Assembly: GCA_017305715.1 (NCBI GenBank) | Contig: JAFKKG010000009.1 | Location: forward strand, 1 to 64,000 | Length of the DNA: 64,000 nt | DNA from: Hyphomicrobiales bacterium | Lineage (GTDB): Bacteria; Pseudomonadota; Alphaproteobacteria; Rhizobiales; Xanthobacteraceae | Direction of reading: 5' to 3' | In this document: positions 54,177 to 63,556 of the stretch, piece after piece | Numbering within the stretch: position 1 is the stretch's first letter | Layout of the letters: each line of letters begins with the position of its first letter | Translations under genes and position numbers: made by a program | The notes under the pieces: model-generated | What the model was told of the DNA's origin: nothing | The model's input: the letters and a program-made list of their open reading frames with translations, nothing else | Database searches by the model: none

Positions 54177-54890
54177 ATGACCAGCCCGACATCGAAGCTG
54201 CGCGTGCGGCTCAAATGGTGTGCAGCTCTCGGAGCGGCCGCCATCATGCTGTTCGGCGCGTCGCTTGTGGTGGAGGCGCAGGTGGTCGAGGGCGTCCAGA
54301 AAGGCGCCCGTGAAGGCAACAAGGCGGCCGGCCCGGTCGGCGGCGTGCTCGGCGGCGCCATCGGCGGTGTTGTCGGCGTGGTGACAGGTGTTACCGGGGT
54401 CCTCACCGGCGGCGGTCAACAGCAACCGGGCCCGGCGAAACAAGGCGATGCTGCCAAATCAGCTAAGGCGGCCAAAGGTACCAAGACGGCGGCAAAGCAG
54501 CCGCAGGTGCTGACCCAGACCAGTGCCCCGCAAATCACGGCCGAGCAGATCGTCGCCAACAGCGACGCCAATATCGAGCGTATCAAGAAGTCATTGAATT
54601 TGACGCCCGAGCAGGAGAAGAACTGGGCCGGCTTCAACAGTGCGATGCACTATCTCGGCCATAATGGCGCCGATCGCCTCAATCTGCGTATTGCCCGCGC
54701 CAAACGCGATCCACCGGACGACATCATCGAGCAGATGCGCAATGAGGCCCAGTTTCTCAACGATCGAGCGGTGGACCAGCGCAATGTTGCCGATGCCGCC
54801 GAGCCGCTGTTCGCAAGCCTGGACGACAAGCAAAAAGCCGTCTTCATCCAGGAAATGGTCAATCTGAGCCACGAGCGCGGGCTGGATTAA
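54177..54890 (+). CDS. LTXXQ-motif protein with glycine zipper
   Basis: Protein of 237 residues. The start at 54177 follows GGAG eight bases before. A hydrophobic N-terminal segment (about 15-34) is followed by a glycine-zipper at about 52-80 (GGVLGGAIGGVVGVVTG) that could insert in membrane, a Lys/Ala linker, then an all-helical domain with LTPEQ at 142-146, the Spy/CpxP-like LTXXQ motif. It probably acts in the periplasm in envelope stress or metal response. Confidence 0.78.
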   Translation: MTSPTSKLRVRLKWCAALGAAAIMLFGASLVVEAQVVEGVQKGAREGNKAAGPVGGVLGGAIGGVVGVVTGVTGVLTGGGQQQPGPAKQGDAAKSAKAAKGTKTAAKQPQVLTQTSAPQITAEQIVANSDANIERIKKSLNLTPEQEKNWAGFNSAMHYLGHNGADRLNLRIARAKRDPPDDIIEQMRNEAQFLNDRAVDQRNVADAAEPLFASLDDKQKAVFIQEMVNLSHERGLD

Positions 54891-55228
54891 CGCGTCTTCC
54901 GGGCGCGTCGCGCAAAAACCCATCCGCCACGGATCACGCCGGACACCGACATTGGTTGGAGCGGACACCCCGCGGGCGAATAGCCGGGCACGCATGCCCT
55001 GGGGTAGGTTGAAGGCGCGGCACCCGGCTATCCTGCCGCAGCGGCGCGGCGGTTCCAATCGCCATGCAATGATGAAGAAACCCTGACCGACTCGCGCCCG
55101 ACTGATGGCTGACTCGGGGCCTTGTCGGGAATCGCGGGGGCTGCGCAGAAATCAAGCGCCCAAATTCAAGCGATTTCGGCCAGCGCCGGGCTGGCCGAAG
55201 GGTCAATGATATCTGTTGCGGTGATCGC
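54891..55228. other. Gene-free stretch
   Basis: This 338-base gap lies between the LTXXQ gene and the convergent VOC gene. The few frames lack a ribosome-binding site and any recognisable composition. No hairpin of note was seen. Confidence 0.35.
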
Positions 55229-55630
55229 TTACGTCTTCGGGAAGTTCAACTCCACGCCGACGCCGTCGGGATCGTAGAGAAAAAATTGCGTGTCACCGGT
55301 ACGCGGCACGATGCTCTCGCGAAACTTGACGCCTTTTGCCTGCAATCGCTGGCGCATGCTGTCGACATCGGTGGCGGCAAAGGCGATGTGGTCGAGCCGG
55401 CCGGTGTCCTCGTATTTCTTCTCCGTCCCCCGCACCACGATGCCCTCCCGCGGCTTGCGTGTTCCCATCAGATGGACCGTGGCGGTGCCGCCGGAATAGA
55501 GCCAGTAGCCGGGAAAGTCGAGCGGCGGACGGTCGCCGTTCTCAAGCCCCAGCACGTCGCAATAGAAATCCTTGGTGCGCTCGAGATCGGCAGGCTCGAT
55601 GGTGTAGTGCTGTAGTCCGCCAAGTCCCAT
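55229..55630 (-). CDS. VOC family (glyoxalase/dioxygenase superfamily) protein
   Basis: Protein of 133 residues, two beta-alpha-beta-beta-beta units. Likely metal ligands: His of GLQHYTIEP, His of GRLDHIAFA, Glu of GVGVELNF. RLDHIAFAATDVDSM is the typical second-repeat start. Such proteins include extradiol dioxygenases and isomerases. It lies 24 bases downstream of the acyl-CoA-dehydrogenase-like gene in the same direction. Confidence 0.9.
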   Translation of the reverse strand: MGLGGLQHYTIEPADLERTKDFYCDVLGLENGDRPPLDFPGYWLYSGGTATVHLMGTRKPREGIVVRGTEKKYEDTGRLDHIAFAATDVDSMRQRLQAKGVKFRESIVPRTGDTQFFLYDPDGVGVELNFPKT

Positions 55631-55653
55631 GGTTTCTTCTCCTTTGGAGCAGG

Positions 55654-56865
55654 TTAAACGAAGGTGAGGTCGGCCTCGGCACCCATCATCCAGGCGCCGA
55701 CGGTTTCAAAATGCCTGATCTGGCCCTGCAGTTGCTGGGTCACGGTGTGGATATCGCGAAAACGGCGTTCCAGCGGATGGCCCTCGAAAATCGCGGTAGC
55801 GCCCGCTGCGTTATAGGCGAAATCGACTGCCTCGCGCGCCTTGTGGATGGCGTTGGTGGCGGCCATGCGCACGGTGATGCGCTGTGCGACCGTGATGCTG
55901 GCGCCGGCCACCAGGTCCTTCCAGATATCGGCCATCGACTGCAGCACGAAGCCGCGCGCCGCGCGCAGATTGACTTCGGCCTGGGCGAGGCCGGTCTGCA
56001 CCACGGCGTTGTCGCGTAGCGTGCCCCTCGCGCCGCGCGGCACCTTGTTGCGCGCCACCTCGACGAAATCATCGAGCACGCTCCTGGCGATGCCGCAGGC
56101 GACGCCGGCAAAGCCGACCTGGTAGCAGGTGCCGGCGCCCATCCGGTAGAGCGGGCCGCTTTCGCGGCATTCCCGGTCGAATTCGCGGGTGATCGAATGG
56201 TCGGCTCGAACGAAAAAGTCGTTCAGCGCGAACTGGTCGCTGGCGGTGCCGCGCAGGCCGACCGTGTTCCAGATGTCGGTCCATTCGACGTCTTCGGTCC
56301 GCACCAGCATGGTGCGCTCCAGCGGCAAGCCGTTGGCTTCGAGCCGGGGCGTGCCATCGGCCGCAAAGATCGGGCAATGCGCGCCGAGCCAGGTCGCGTG
56401 GCGGCCGCCGGACGCAAAGGACCACACGCCCGTGACCCGGTAACCGCCCTCGCATTCGATCGCGCTGACCTTGGGGCCGGGCCCCCAGGCCAGCACCGCG
56501 CGCGGATCCGCAAAGATCGCGCGCGCCACCGGCAGGTCGAGATAGGCCGCCGACATCGCGCAGCCGCCACCCTGGCTGAGGCACCAGGCGGTCGACGCAT
56601 CGGCTTTGGCAATGGTTTCGATGACGTGGAAAAACGTGACGGGGTCGGTCTCGATCCCGTCGGTCGAGCGCGGCAGCAACAGGCGAAACAGCCGCGCGTC
56701 ATGGAGCTTGTCGAGCAGCGCCGGCGGCAACCGGCGCGTGCGCTCGATCTCGTTTCCGGCCGCGGCAATGTCGGGACGCAGCGCCTCGGCACGGGCGACG
56801 ATCGTCCGGTCACCGGCAAGATCAGCAGCAATCGCGATCAACTTATCCGAGCCTCCCGCATCCAA
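55654..56865 (-). CDS. Acyl-CoA-dehydrogenase-like flavin monooxygenase
   Basis: Protein of 403 residues. The order of N-terminal helical domain, central beta domain and C-terminal helical bundle follows the ACAD fold. Features: TAWCLSQGGGCAM, GVWSFASGGRHATW and EWTDIWNTVGLRGTASDQFA, the last typical of the flavin-dependent hydroxylases (HsaA/HpaH C-terminal type). It probably uses reduced flavin and O2 on an aromatic or sulfur compound. A reductase partner is not seen. Confidence 0.85.
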   Translation of the reverse strand: MDAGGSDKLIAIAADLAGDRTIVARAEALRPDIAAAGNEIERTRRLPPALLDKLHDARLFRLLLPRSTDGIETDPVTFFHVIETIAKADASTAWCLSQGGGCAMSAAYLDLPVARAIFADPRAVLAWGPGPKVSAIECEGGYRVTGVWSFASGGRHATWLGAHCPIFAADGTPRLEANGLPLERTMLVRTEDVEWTDIWNTVGLRGTASDQFALNDFFVRADHSITREFDRECRESGPLYRMGAGTCYQVGFAGVACGIARSVLDDFVEVARNKVPRGARGTLRDNAVVQTGLAQAEVNLRAARGFVLQSMADIWKDLVAGASITVAQRITVRMAATNAIHKAREAVDFAYNAAGATAIFEGHPLERRFRDIHTVTQQLQGQIRHFETVGAWMMGAEADLTFV

Positions 56866-56889
56866 TCTTGTTCCGAGCCTGGTTCGGGA

Positions 56890-58293
56890 TCATGCCCGCC
56901 GCACTCTGGCCGTCGACATGTCCACCCCGCCGGCCAGTTCCTGGTCGATCTGCTCGATCGACTTGCCCCTGGTCTCGAAGCCGATGAAATAATACACGAA
57001 CCCGGCCATCAGGAACCAGCAGCCGAGATACACGAAGGCCGTCGGAATCTGAGTCATCGGCACGTCGGGCTTGAGATAGTTGTTGGAACCGACGATCAGG
57101 GCAAGGCCGACCGGTCCGATGATCTTGCCGATGCCGCCAAAACCATAGGCCGATCCCATACCGGTGGTTCGCAGATGCGAGGGCCAGACCTCGGCCGCAT
57201 AAGGGCCGACAATGGCAAAGCCGCCGTCGGCGAAGAAGAAGGTCGCGGCCAGGATCAGCCAGAACGCGGACATGCCGAACAGCGTCGCATCGTAATTGTA
57301 GCCCGCGACGATGGTCAGGACGCCGGCGCCGAGGCCCAACAAGCCGCCTGAGGTGCGCCGTCCCAGCAGCTCCGAAAAATAAGAGAAGGAGAGGCGGCCG
57401 ATGAAGCCGCAGACGGTGAGCAGGATCATCATCTTGGCGGCTTCCTGCGGGCTCACCTTCAAGAGCAGCACGAACAGCGACGGCGCCCAGAGCGTGATGC
57501 CGTAGACGCCGGTTTGCGCACCGGCATTGCCGAGCCAGGAAACCAGCAGGCTGCGCGGGTATTTGAACAGGTCGAACCAGCTCGTCTTGATGACCGGACC
57601 GGCGTCGGCCGCGGTCGGCAAAGGCAGCGCTGACGGCTCCATTTGCAGGGCCCAGGCCAGCGATTTCCGCGCCTCCTCGTAGCGGCCCTGGCGGCAAAGC
57701 CAGCGCGGGCTCTCCGGAACCCAGAGGCGGACCAGCAGCACCATGAACGCCGGCAGCACGCCGATCGCAAACAGCAGCCGCCACTGGTCGCTGCCCATGA
57801 ACGCGCCCAGCACGGCGCCGAGGCCGACGCCGAGCGGGATGACGCAGGTCACGAGACCCCCGACCCAGCCCCGCTTGGAGGAGGGCATGAACTCCTGCAC
57901 CAGCGGCAGGTCGACACAATAGAGCCCGCCGACGCCGGTGCCGACGAAGAAACGCATGATGGCCAGATAGATCCAGCCATTGTCCGGCGTGAAATAAAGC
58001 AGGCCGGTGGCGATCGAGAAGTTCAGGACGGTGCCGACGAACACCATGCGGCGGCCGATGCGATCGGCGAGCCAGCCCCAGACATAGGCGCCGATGATGG
58101 CGCCGATGCCGGAACTCATCAGCACGAATGCGGATTGTCCGAAAGTGAGTTTCCAGGGGCCGATCAGGAAGGCGAGCACGAAGCCGATCAGGAAGTAATC
58201 GAAGAACTCGAGGGCATCACCGATGATGGCGGCGGCAAGGATTTTGATCTGGTTGCCGGTCAGAGTAGTCCGGCGATCGAGTATCTCGAACAT
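56890..58293 (-). CDS. MFS transporter (sugar/aromatic-acid porter type)
   Basis: Protein of 467 residues with 12 hydrophobic segments. The start at 58293 has a GGGGGAAG run upstream. Motifs: GDALEFFDYFLIGF, GWLADRIGRRMVFVGT (loop 2-3), VQEFMPSSKRGWVGG and PESPRWLCRQGRYEEA (central loop). It resembles the aromatic acid/benzoate and shikimate porters. It forms an operon with the monooxygenase and the VOC gene. Confidence 0.9.
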   Translation of the reverse strand: MFEILDRRTTLTGNQIKILAAAIIGDALEFFDYFLIGFVLAFLIGPWKLTFGQSAFVLMSSGIGAIIGAYVWGWLADRIGRRMVFVGTVLNFSIATGLLYFTPDNGWIYLAIMRFFVGTGVGGLYCVDLPLVQEFMPSSKRGWVGGLVTCVIPLGVGLGAVLGAFMGSDQWRLLFAIGVLPAFMVLLVRLWVPESPRWLCRQGRYEEARKSLAWALQMEPSALPLPTAADAGPVIKTSWFDLFKYPRSLLVSWLGNAGAQTGVYGITLWAPSLFVLLLKVSPQEAAKMMILLTVCGFIGRLSFSYFSELLGRRTSGGLLGLGAGVLTIVAGYNYDATLFGMSAFWLILAATFFFADGGFAIVGPYAAEVWPSHLRTTGMGSAYGFGGIGKIIGPVGLALIVGSNNYLKPDVPMTQIPTAFVYLGCWFLMAGFVYYFIGFETRGKSIEQIDQELAGGVDMSTARVRRA

Positions 58294-58568
58294 GGCGCTT
58301 CCCCCCGTGTGGCGCCTGTTCATATCGGGGCGGGCGTCGCGCCTGCGCACCGCCGATGTGCAAAGGCTATCGTCAGGCCGAGGCCGTCGACAAGCCCACC
58401 AAGACGCGGAGCACATCTGCGCACAGCCGATGGAGAGCACCATGCCGCTGCGCACAATTCTGGATTTGAAAACGCTCCGGGGTGAGCGGTACTGCGGCGC
58501 ACCCGGTGCATTTGCTTAAGGTTTGGCTGCTAAATTGCTTATTCTAGCGATAGCCGCGGCCACGACGC

Positions 58569-58835
58569 ATGGAAGAAAAGCGAAAGTACCCGCGAACCGA
58601 GATCGAGCAGCTGGCCTATGTTTCGTCAGGCGGCTCCGTGATGCGTTGCCTGGTTCGGAACATCTCGATTGAGGGGGCCGCGATCGATGTCGAGAACCCC
58701 GCATTCGTTCCGCAGTGCTTTCGCCTCGTGATGGCGGAGGACTCCTCGGTCGTGCGCGAATGCCGGATCGCCTGGATCAAGAAGAACCGGATCGGCCTGA
58801 CATTCATGGATGTCGTGCAGGAACCGCCAAAATAA
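58569..58835 (+). CDS. PilZ domain protein
   Basis: Protein of 88 residues, a single PilZ domain. The c-di-GMP motifs RKYPR (RxxxR) and NISIEGAAI (D/NxSxxG) are intact. It stands alone between divergent transport genes. It could mediate c-di-GMP control of motility, adhesion or polysaccharide. Confidence 0.87.
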   Translation: MEEKRKYPRTEIEQLAYVSSGGSVMRCLVRNISIEGAAIDVENPAFVPQCFRLVMAEDSSVVRECRIAWIKKNRIGLTFMDVVQEPPK

Positions 58836-58844
58836 GCGGATGCG

Positions 58845-59813
58845 TCACTCGATCCTGAGCTTGGCATCGCGCACCACCTTGCCCCATTTTTCCATTTCCA
58901 GCTTGATGCGGGCGCCGAATTCCTCCGGCTTGTTCGCGACCGCCTTGAACCCCAGCGTGGTCAGGCGGTCCTTCACGTCGGGCTGGCCGACCGCCTTGGC
59001 AATCTCGCGATAGAGCAGATCGACGATTTCCTTCGGCGTTCCGGCCGGTGCAACGATGCCCGTGATGGTGTCGGCTTCCTGGTCCTTGATGCCCTGTTCG
59101 GCAAAGGTGGGCACATCGGGCAACTGGCTGACGCGCTCGGTGGCGGCAACGCCGAGCGCGCGCAATTGCCCGGCCTGCACCGCGGCAAGGGCAGGCGGCA
59201 GGGCGGTGAAGGCCATCGGGGTATGGCCGCCGATGGTCGACTGGATCGCGGGCGCGGCTCCGGTAAACGGCACGTGCACGAGGTCGAGACCGAATGCCAG
59301 CCGAAACAATTCGCCGCCGAGGTGCGGTGTCGAACCGACGCCAGGACCGGCAAAGCCGTATTTGCCGGGATTGTCGCGGATCAACTGCACCAGTTCCGGA
59401 AGCGATTTGGCCGCCACCGACGGGTTGACCACCACCACGTTCGGCGAAACCGCGACCAGCGTGACCGGCGCGAAATCCTTGACGGCATCGTATGGTACCT
59501 TGGCATAGAGGCTGGGGTTGACCACAAAGCCCGTGCTGACCACCATGACGGTGTAGCCATCGGGGGTCGCGCGCGCGACCTGGCCGGAGGCGGTGTTGCC
59601 ACCGGCGCCACCGATATTCTCGACAAAGAACTGGTGGCCGAGCGCATCGGAGAGCTTCTGCGAGATCAGGCGCGCGATCACATCGGTCGGGCCGCCGGCG
59701 GGAAAGCCAACGACCACGCGTACCGGGCGGTTCGGATAGCCCTGCGCCGAGGCCGCCGGGACACCGCCCAGCAGCAAGGCGGCTGCGAGCAACAATTGCA
59801 AAACGGCCGCCAT
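58845..59813 (-). CDS. Bug family solute-binding protein (TctC-like)
   Basis: Protein of 322 residues. The start at 59813 follows GGGGGAAG. The signal peptide ends at PAASA-QGY. Bug hallmarks: YPNRPVRVVVGFPAGGPTDV, FFVENIGGAGGNTASG, LVHVPFTGAAPAIQSTIGG and LPDVPTFAEQGI. No TctAB partner is in the window. It is the second Bug receptor here; the two share only family-level similarity. Confidence 0.93.
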   Translation of the reverse strand: MAAVLQLLLAAALLLGGVPAASAQGYPNRPVRVVVGFPAGGPTDVIARLISQKLSDALGHQFFVENIGGAGGNTASGQVARATPDGYTVMVVSTGFVVNPSLYAKVPYDAVKDFAPVTLVAVSPNVVVVNPSVAAKSLPELVQLIRDNPGKYGFAGPGVGSTPHLGGELFRLAFGLDLVHVPFTGAAPAIQSTIGGHTPMAFTALPPALAAVQAGQLRALGVAATERVSQLPDVPTFAEQGIKDQEADTITGIVAPAGTPKEIVDLLYREIAKAVGQPDVKDRLTTLGFKAVANKPEEFGARIKLEMEKWGKVVRDAKLRIE

Positions 59814-59902
59814 GACGCTTCCCCCGACTGTGTTTGTTGTTGGGGACATCATCGGCGACGGCGCGGCACAGAACAAGGGGGAGGTGTCGAGCGGCGCCGC
59901 CG

Positions 59903-60538
59903 TTATTTCTTGAGCAGCGGCTTGATCCGCTCTTCCAGTTCCTCGAACGACATCGCGCCTTTCAGCCGTTCGCCATTGAGGAAGAAGGTTGGCGTCGAAT
60001 CGACCTTGAGGGTCTGGACCGCGTATTTCTGATCGGCGGTGAGCTTGTCGAATTGCTCCTGATCGGCCTGGCAGGTCACGACATCCTGCTCGCTCATGCC
60101 ATTCAATTTGCCGACAAACAGCAGCGTCGCCTTGGTCTCCGCGATCAGACGTTCCTGTTGCTTGAACAGGGTTTCGACGGCGCCGAGATATTTCTCGGAA
60201 TCGTTCTTGGCGATGCATCGTGCCAGGATCGAGGCCGCCGCAGCCTTGATATCGAGCGGAAACTCGCGGAATACGAAACGAACCTTGCCGGTGTCGATAT
60301 ATTTGGATCGCAGCATCGGGAAGACGTTCTCGCCGAAGGCGGCGCAATGCGAGCAGCTCATCGAGGCGTATTCGGTGATCGTCACCGGCGCTTTCGCCGA
60401 CCCGATCGCGATCTCGGGCAGCGACACCGGCTTGGCGACGGCCGCCGCCATGGCGCTCTGCGCGATGGCTGAACCCGCGAAACATGGTGCGATGAAAGCG
60501 AGCAGGATGATGGTGGCGATGGTGCGCAAGGCGTTCAA
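59903..60538 (-). CDS. DsbA family thioredoxin-like protein
   Basis: Protein of 211 residues. A signal peptide ends near AGSAIA-QSA. The thioredoxin-fold active site is Cys62-Ser-His-Cys65. The cis-Pro is in DSTPTFFLNGERL. It is a periplasmic disulfide oxidoreductase or a reductase of the same family. Its own operon. Confidence 0.9.
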   Translation of the reverse strand: MNALRTIATIILLAFIAPCFAGSAIAQSAMAAAVAKPVSLPEIAIGSAKAPVTITEYASMSCSHCAAFGENVFPMLRSKYIDTGKVRFVFREFPLDIKAAAASILARCIAKNDSEKYLGAVETLFKQQERLIAETKATLLFVGKLNGMSEQDVVTCQADQEQFDKLTADQKYAVQTLKVDSTPTFFLNGERLKGAMSFEELEERIKPLLKK

Positions 60539-60710
60539 CGGATGATTCCAGGTTGAGGATCGGGACGATCTGATGCTTTCTGTCCTGAACTATCTATATT
60601 CCCTGGCCGCGGTGTTCTCAACATTCCCGGCCCGACCTGCTTGCCATTCTCGACGCGCCGCACGGAAATGCTATGCAGGGGCATAGCGGAGATTCCACGG
60701 AGTTCTTGAG

Positions 60711-61523
60711 ATGCCCACCCCATCGAGGCGCGTCGCCGTCGTCGGCCTTGGTCCGATCGGACGTAAGGTCGTCGAGGCCCTAGATCAAGGCATCGACGGC
60801 CTGGTCCTTGCCGCCGTATCGGCGCAGGACCCGGCCAAGCATGGCGGGTTTCTCGCTCAACTGAAGCGGCCGCCCGCGATCTTGCCGATCGACGGCCTCA
60901 GCGCAGTGGCCGACATCGTCATCGAGTGCGCACCGAGCAAACTGGTTCGGTCGATCGTCATCCCGTTCGTGAGCCGTGGAAAGACCGCGATCGTGCTGAG
61001 CGTGGGTGCGCTGCTCGAAAACGAGGATCTGATTGCACTGGCCCGGCAAAACGGCGGCCAGATCGTGGTCCCGACGGGAGCGCTGATCGGCCTTGACGCC
61101 GTCACCGCGGCGGCGGAAGGCAAGATACAGTCGGTCAGGATGGTGACACGAAAACCTCTCAATGGCCTCGCGGGCGCTCCTTACCTCGTCGAAAACGACA
61201 TCGACATTGCCGGGATCACCGAGCCCTTGAAGATTTTCGAGGGCACCGCGCGGGACGCCGCCAAGGGGTTTCCGGCCAATCTCAATGTCGCCGTTGCACT
61301 CTCGCTGGCGGGTCTCGGGCCTGACCGGACCACGCTGCAGATCTGGGCCGATCCGACCGTGACCCGAAACGTGCACCGCGTCGAAGTGGAATCCGATTCC
61401 GCGCGCTTTTCGATGACGATCGAGAATATCCCGTCGGAGAACCCGAAGACCGGCCGCATCACCGCGCTGTCCGTCATTGCCTATCTGCGCAAGCAGGGGG
61501 CAGCCTTGCGCGTCGGAACCTGA
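60711..61523 (+). CDS. L-aspartate dehydrogenase (NadX-like)
   Basis: Protein of 270 residues. The N-terminal nucleotide-binding motif is VAVVGLGPIGRKVVEAL. The C-terminal DUF108 domain contains GAPYLVENDIDI and FPANLNVAVALSLAGLGPDRT, the usual aspartate-dehydrogenase signature. It makes iminoaspartate from aspartate for NAD biosynthesis, or deaminates aspartate. NadA/NadC are not adjacent. Confidence 0.88.
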   Translation: MPTPSRRVAVVGLGPIGRKVVEALDQGIDGLVLAAVSAQDPAKHGGFLAQLKRPPAILPIDGLSAVADIVIECAPSKLVRSIVIPFVSRGKTAIVLSVGALLENEDLIALARQNGGQIVVPTGALIGLDAVTAAAEGKIQSVRMVTRKPLNGLAGAPYLVENDIDIAGITEPLKIFEGTARDAAKGFPANLNVAVALSLAGLGPDRTTLQIWADPTVTRNVHRVEVESDSARFSMTIENIPSENPKTGRITALSVIAYLRKQGAALRVGT

Positions 61524-61557
61524 GCGTTTCCTGGATCCGCTGTCAGGGCAGGCGGCC

Positions 61558-61827
61558 TCACTTCGCCAACGACATCCATCGCTCGGTGGCGCCCATCGCC
61601 GCCGCCCAAAGCTGATCCGCAGGCTGGCCGCGGTGCAGCGCCTTGCCGACCTCGCAGATCGCCATGAACGCGCCGGAGCGCGCCTCTTCAATCTCCAGCG
61701 GCTGTTCGCCGCTTCCCTGGACCAGTCCGACCAGTCCGTTGAGGATCGGCAACGCCTTTTCGACCGGCTCGCGTTCGGCAGCCTGCAGCGCCTCAAATAC
61801 TTTTGCAGCTTTCTCGAAATCGTTCAT
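61558..61827 (-). CDS. Conserved small acidic helical protein, function unknown
   Basis: Protein of 89 residues, mainly helical, with no signal peptide or Cys-pair motif. It is convergent with the aspartate dehydrogenase gene and has no clear operon. I do not recognise a family. Confidence 0.5.
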   Translation of the reverse strand: MNDFEKAAKVFEALQAAEREPVEKALPILNGLVGLVQGSGEQPLEIEEARSGAFMAICEVGKALHRGQPADQLWAAAMGATERWMSLAK

Positions 61828-62002
61828 GGCCGACTGCCGATGCCCAGGGACGAAGCGTGCTGGCGTCTCAGGATAGTGACGGCCCGACGCCGATTGACGG
61901 GCCGCGCCCGACGATGATGAGCACTATGTCTACGCTATAGCCATCTTGCGCTCCATGGCTTTGTTGTACCAGTGACCTAATCCGGCGGTACGAGGTGCAA
62001 GG

Positions 62003-63229
62003 TCAAGGCTCGAGTCGTTCCTGACGAAGCGTCCGCAAGAAAACGGGCACGATCGCCGCCGCAAAACCCGACGCTGCACCGACGCCGAGCGCCCAGCGTG
62101 GCCCGTAATGATTGGCCACCCATCCGACGATCGGCGCTCCGATCGGTGTGCCGCCGAGGGCGATGCCAACGCGGAGCGCCATCACCCGTCCGCGCATGGC
62201 TGGCTCAGTTGAGAGCTGCATCAGGCTGTTCGTCGTGTTGGTGACGGTCAGGGCGGCGACGCCGATGATGACGAGCGCGCTGGCAAAGAACCAGTAGCCC
62301 GGAGCAACGGCGGCCAGCGTGCAGCCGAGCCCGAAGACGCCGGCGCCGACCATCAACAGGCTGAATCGCGGCTTTTCGCGGCCGGCGCTCAACAGCGCGC
62401 CGGCCACCGTGCCGATCGCCATGATCGATGACAGCAGGCCATAGCCGCGGGCATCGGCATGGAAGACGCCGACCGCCATGGTCGAGATGAAGATCGGGAA
62501 ATTCAGGCCGAAGGTCCCGATCAGGAACAGCATGACCAGGATCGCCTTGAGGTCAGGGCGTCGCCACACGTAGCGGAACCCCTCCGTAAAGCTTCCTCTA
62601 GCGCGGTGAGCCCTGGCGTTCGGACGAAGCTCCGCGATGCGCAGGAACGCCAGCGAGATCAGCACCGCAACGAAGGAGGCGCCGTTGATCAGGAAGGCCC
62701 ACCCGGTGCCGATCGCGGCGATGATCATGCCGGACAGGGCTGGGCCGATCATCCGCGCTGCGTTGAACGAGGTCGAGTTCAGAGCCACCGCATTGTGCAG
62801 GTCCTCGTCCCCGACAAGTTCCGCGACGAAGGTTTGGCGCACCGGCGCATCGAACGCCGCGGCACTGCCGAACAGGAAGGCGAAGATGTAGACGTGCCAG
62901 AGCTGGACGACGCCGGTGACGGTAAGCGCGCCTAGTGCCAGGGCAAGAACCCCCATCGCCGCCTGCGTGGCGATGAGAAGCTTGCGCTGGTTGAAATGGT
63001 CGGCGGCAAAGCCCGTCCACGGCAGCAGCAGGAGCTGCGGCCCGAACTGCAACGCCATGACCAGGCCGACGGCAGAAGCGTCGTGATGGGTGAGTTGGGT
63101 GAATACCAGCCAGTCCTGCGCCGTCCGCTGTACCCAGGTGCCCACGTTGGAGACGAAGGCTCCGCCGACCCAGACCCGATAGTTGAACCCTCGCAGCGAC
63201 CGAAAAATACCCGCGAAGGGAGGGCTCAT
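62003..63229 (-). CDS. MFS transporter (EntS/MFS_3 type)
   Basis: Protein of 408 residues, 12 segments. The start at 63229 overlaps the preceding stop (ATGA). Motifs: FRGL..FNYRVWVGGAFVSNVGTWVQRTAQDWLVF start, FAADHFNQRKLLIATQ (loop 2-3), SSIMAIGTVAGALL. MFS_3 members often export siderophores or drugs. It is the third gene of an isochorismatase-membrane protein-MFS operon. Confidence 0.9.
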   Translation of the reverse strand: MSPPFAGIFRSLRGFNYRVWVGGAFVSNVGTWVQRTAQDWLVFTQLTHHDASAVGLVMALQFGPQLLLLPWTGFAADHFNQRKLLIATQAAMGVLALALGALTVTGVVQLWHVYIFAFLFGSAAAFDAPVRQTFVAELVGDEDLHNAVALNSTSFNAARMIGPALSGMIIAAIGTGWAFLINGASFVAVLISLAFLRIAELRPNARAHRARGSFTEGFRYVWRRPDLKAILVMLFLIGTFGLNFPIFISTMAVGVFHADARGYGLLSSIMAIGTVAGALLSAGREKPRFSLLMVGAGVFGLGCTLAAVAPGYWFFASALVIIGVAALTVTNTTNSLMQLSTEPAMRGRVMALRVGIALGGTPIGAPIVGWVANHYGPRWALGVGAASGFAAAIVPVFLRTLRQERLEP

Positions 63230-63555
63230 GGATGCTCCGGCTGGTTGCCGCCATGGAACCGGCCAAAATGCCGGGCGGAAAAAAGCGCGATCAGGAACGC
63301 GCCGGCGCCGAGTGCGGCAACGTCGGCCGTATCCTTCAGGCTGAATTCGCCGACACGGCAGACGAGCACGTAACCGATGAGGAGATTGAAGAAGCCCCAC
63401 AGTATGTTGACGGTGGACGAAGACAGCCCTTCTCCTGGCGGCTTGGCGAAGGGACTCTGAAACGGCCGCCCCATCATGCCGCTGACGAAATGAGGGATCG
63501 CGTTCGCCAGGAAGACCCCGCCAAAGAAATAGGACAGGAGAGAAAGCCATGTCAT
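63226..63555 (-). CDS. Small membrane protein
   Basis: Protein of 109 residues with three hydrophobic segments (about 5-25, 50-68, 75-93). I do not recognise a named family. It is tightly linked to both neighbours: the upstream stop lies one base away and its own stop overlaps the MFS start. A role tied to the transporter is likely. Confidence 0.7.
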   Translation of the reverse strand: MTWLSLLSYFFGGVFLANAIPHFVSGMMGRPFQSPFAKPPGEGLSSSTVNILWGFFNLLIGYVLVCRVGEFSLKDTADVAALGAGAFLIALFSARHFGRFHGGNQPEHP

Positions 63556-63556
63556 C

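Noticed and set aside
58845-60485. N-terminal extension of the Bug receptor to 546 residues
   Set aside because: The extra part overlaps the DsbA-like gene in another frame and the signal peptide starts at 59813.
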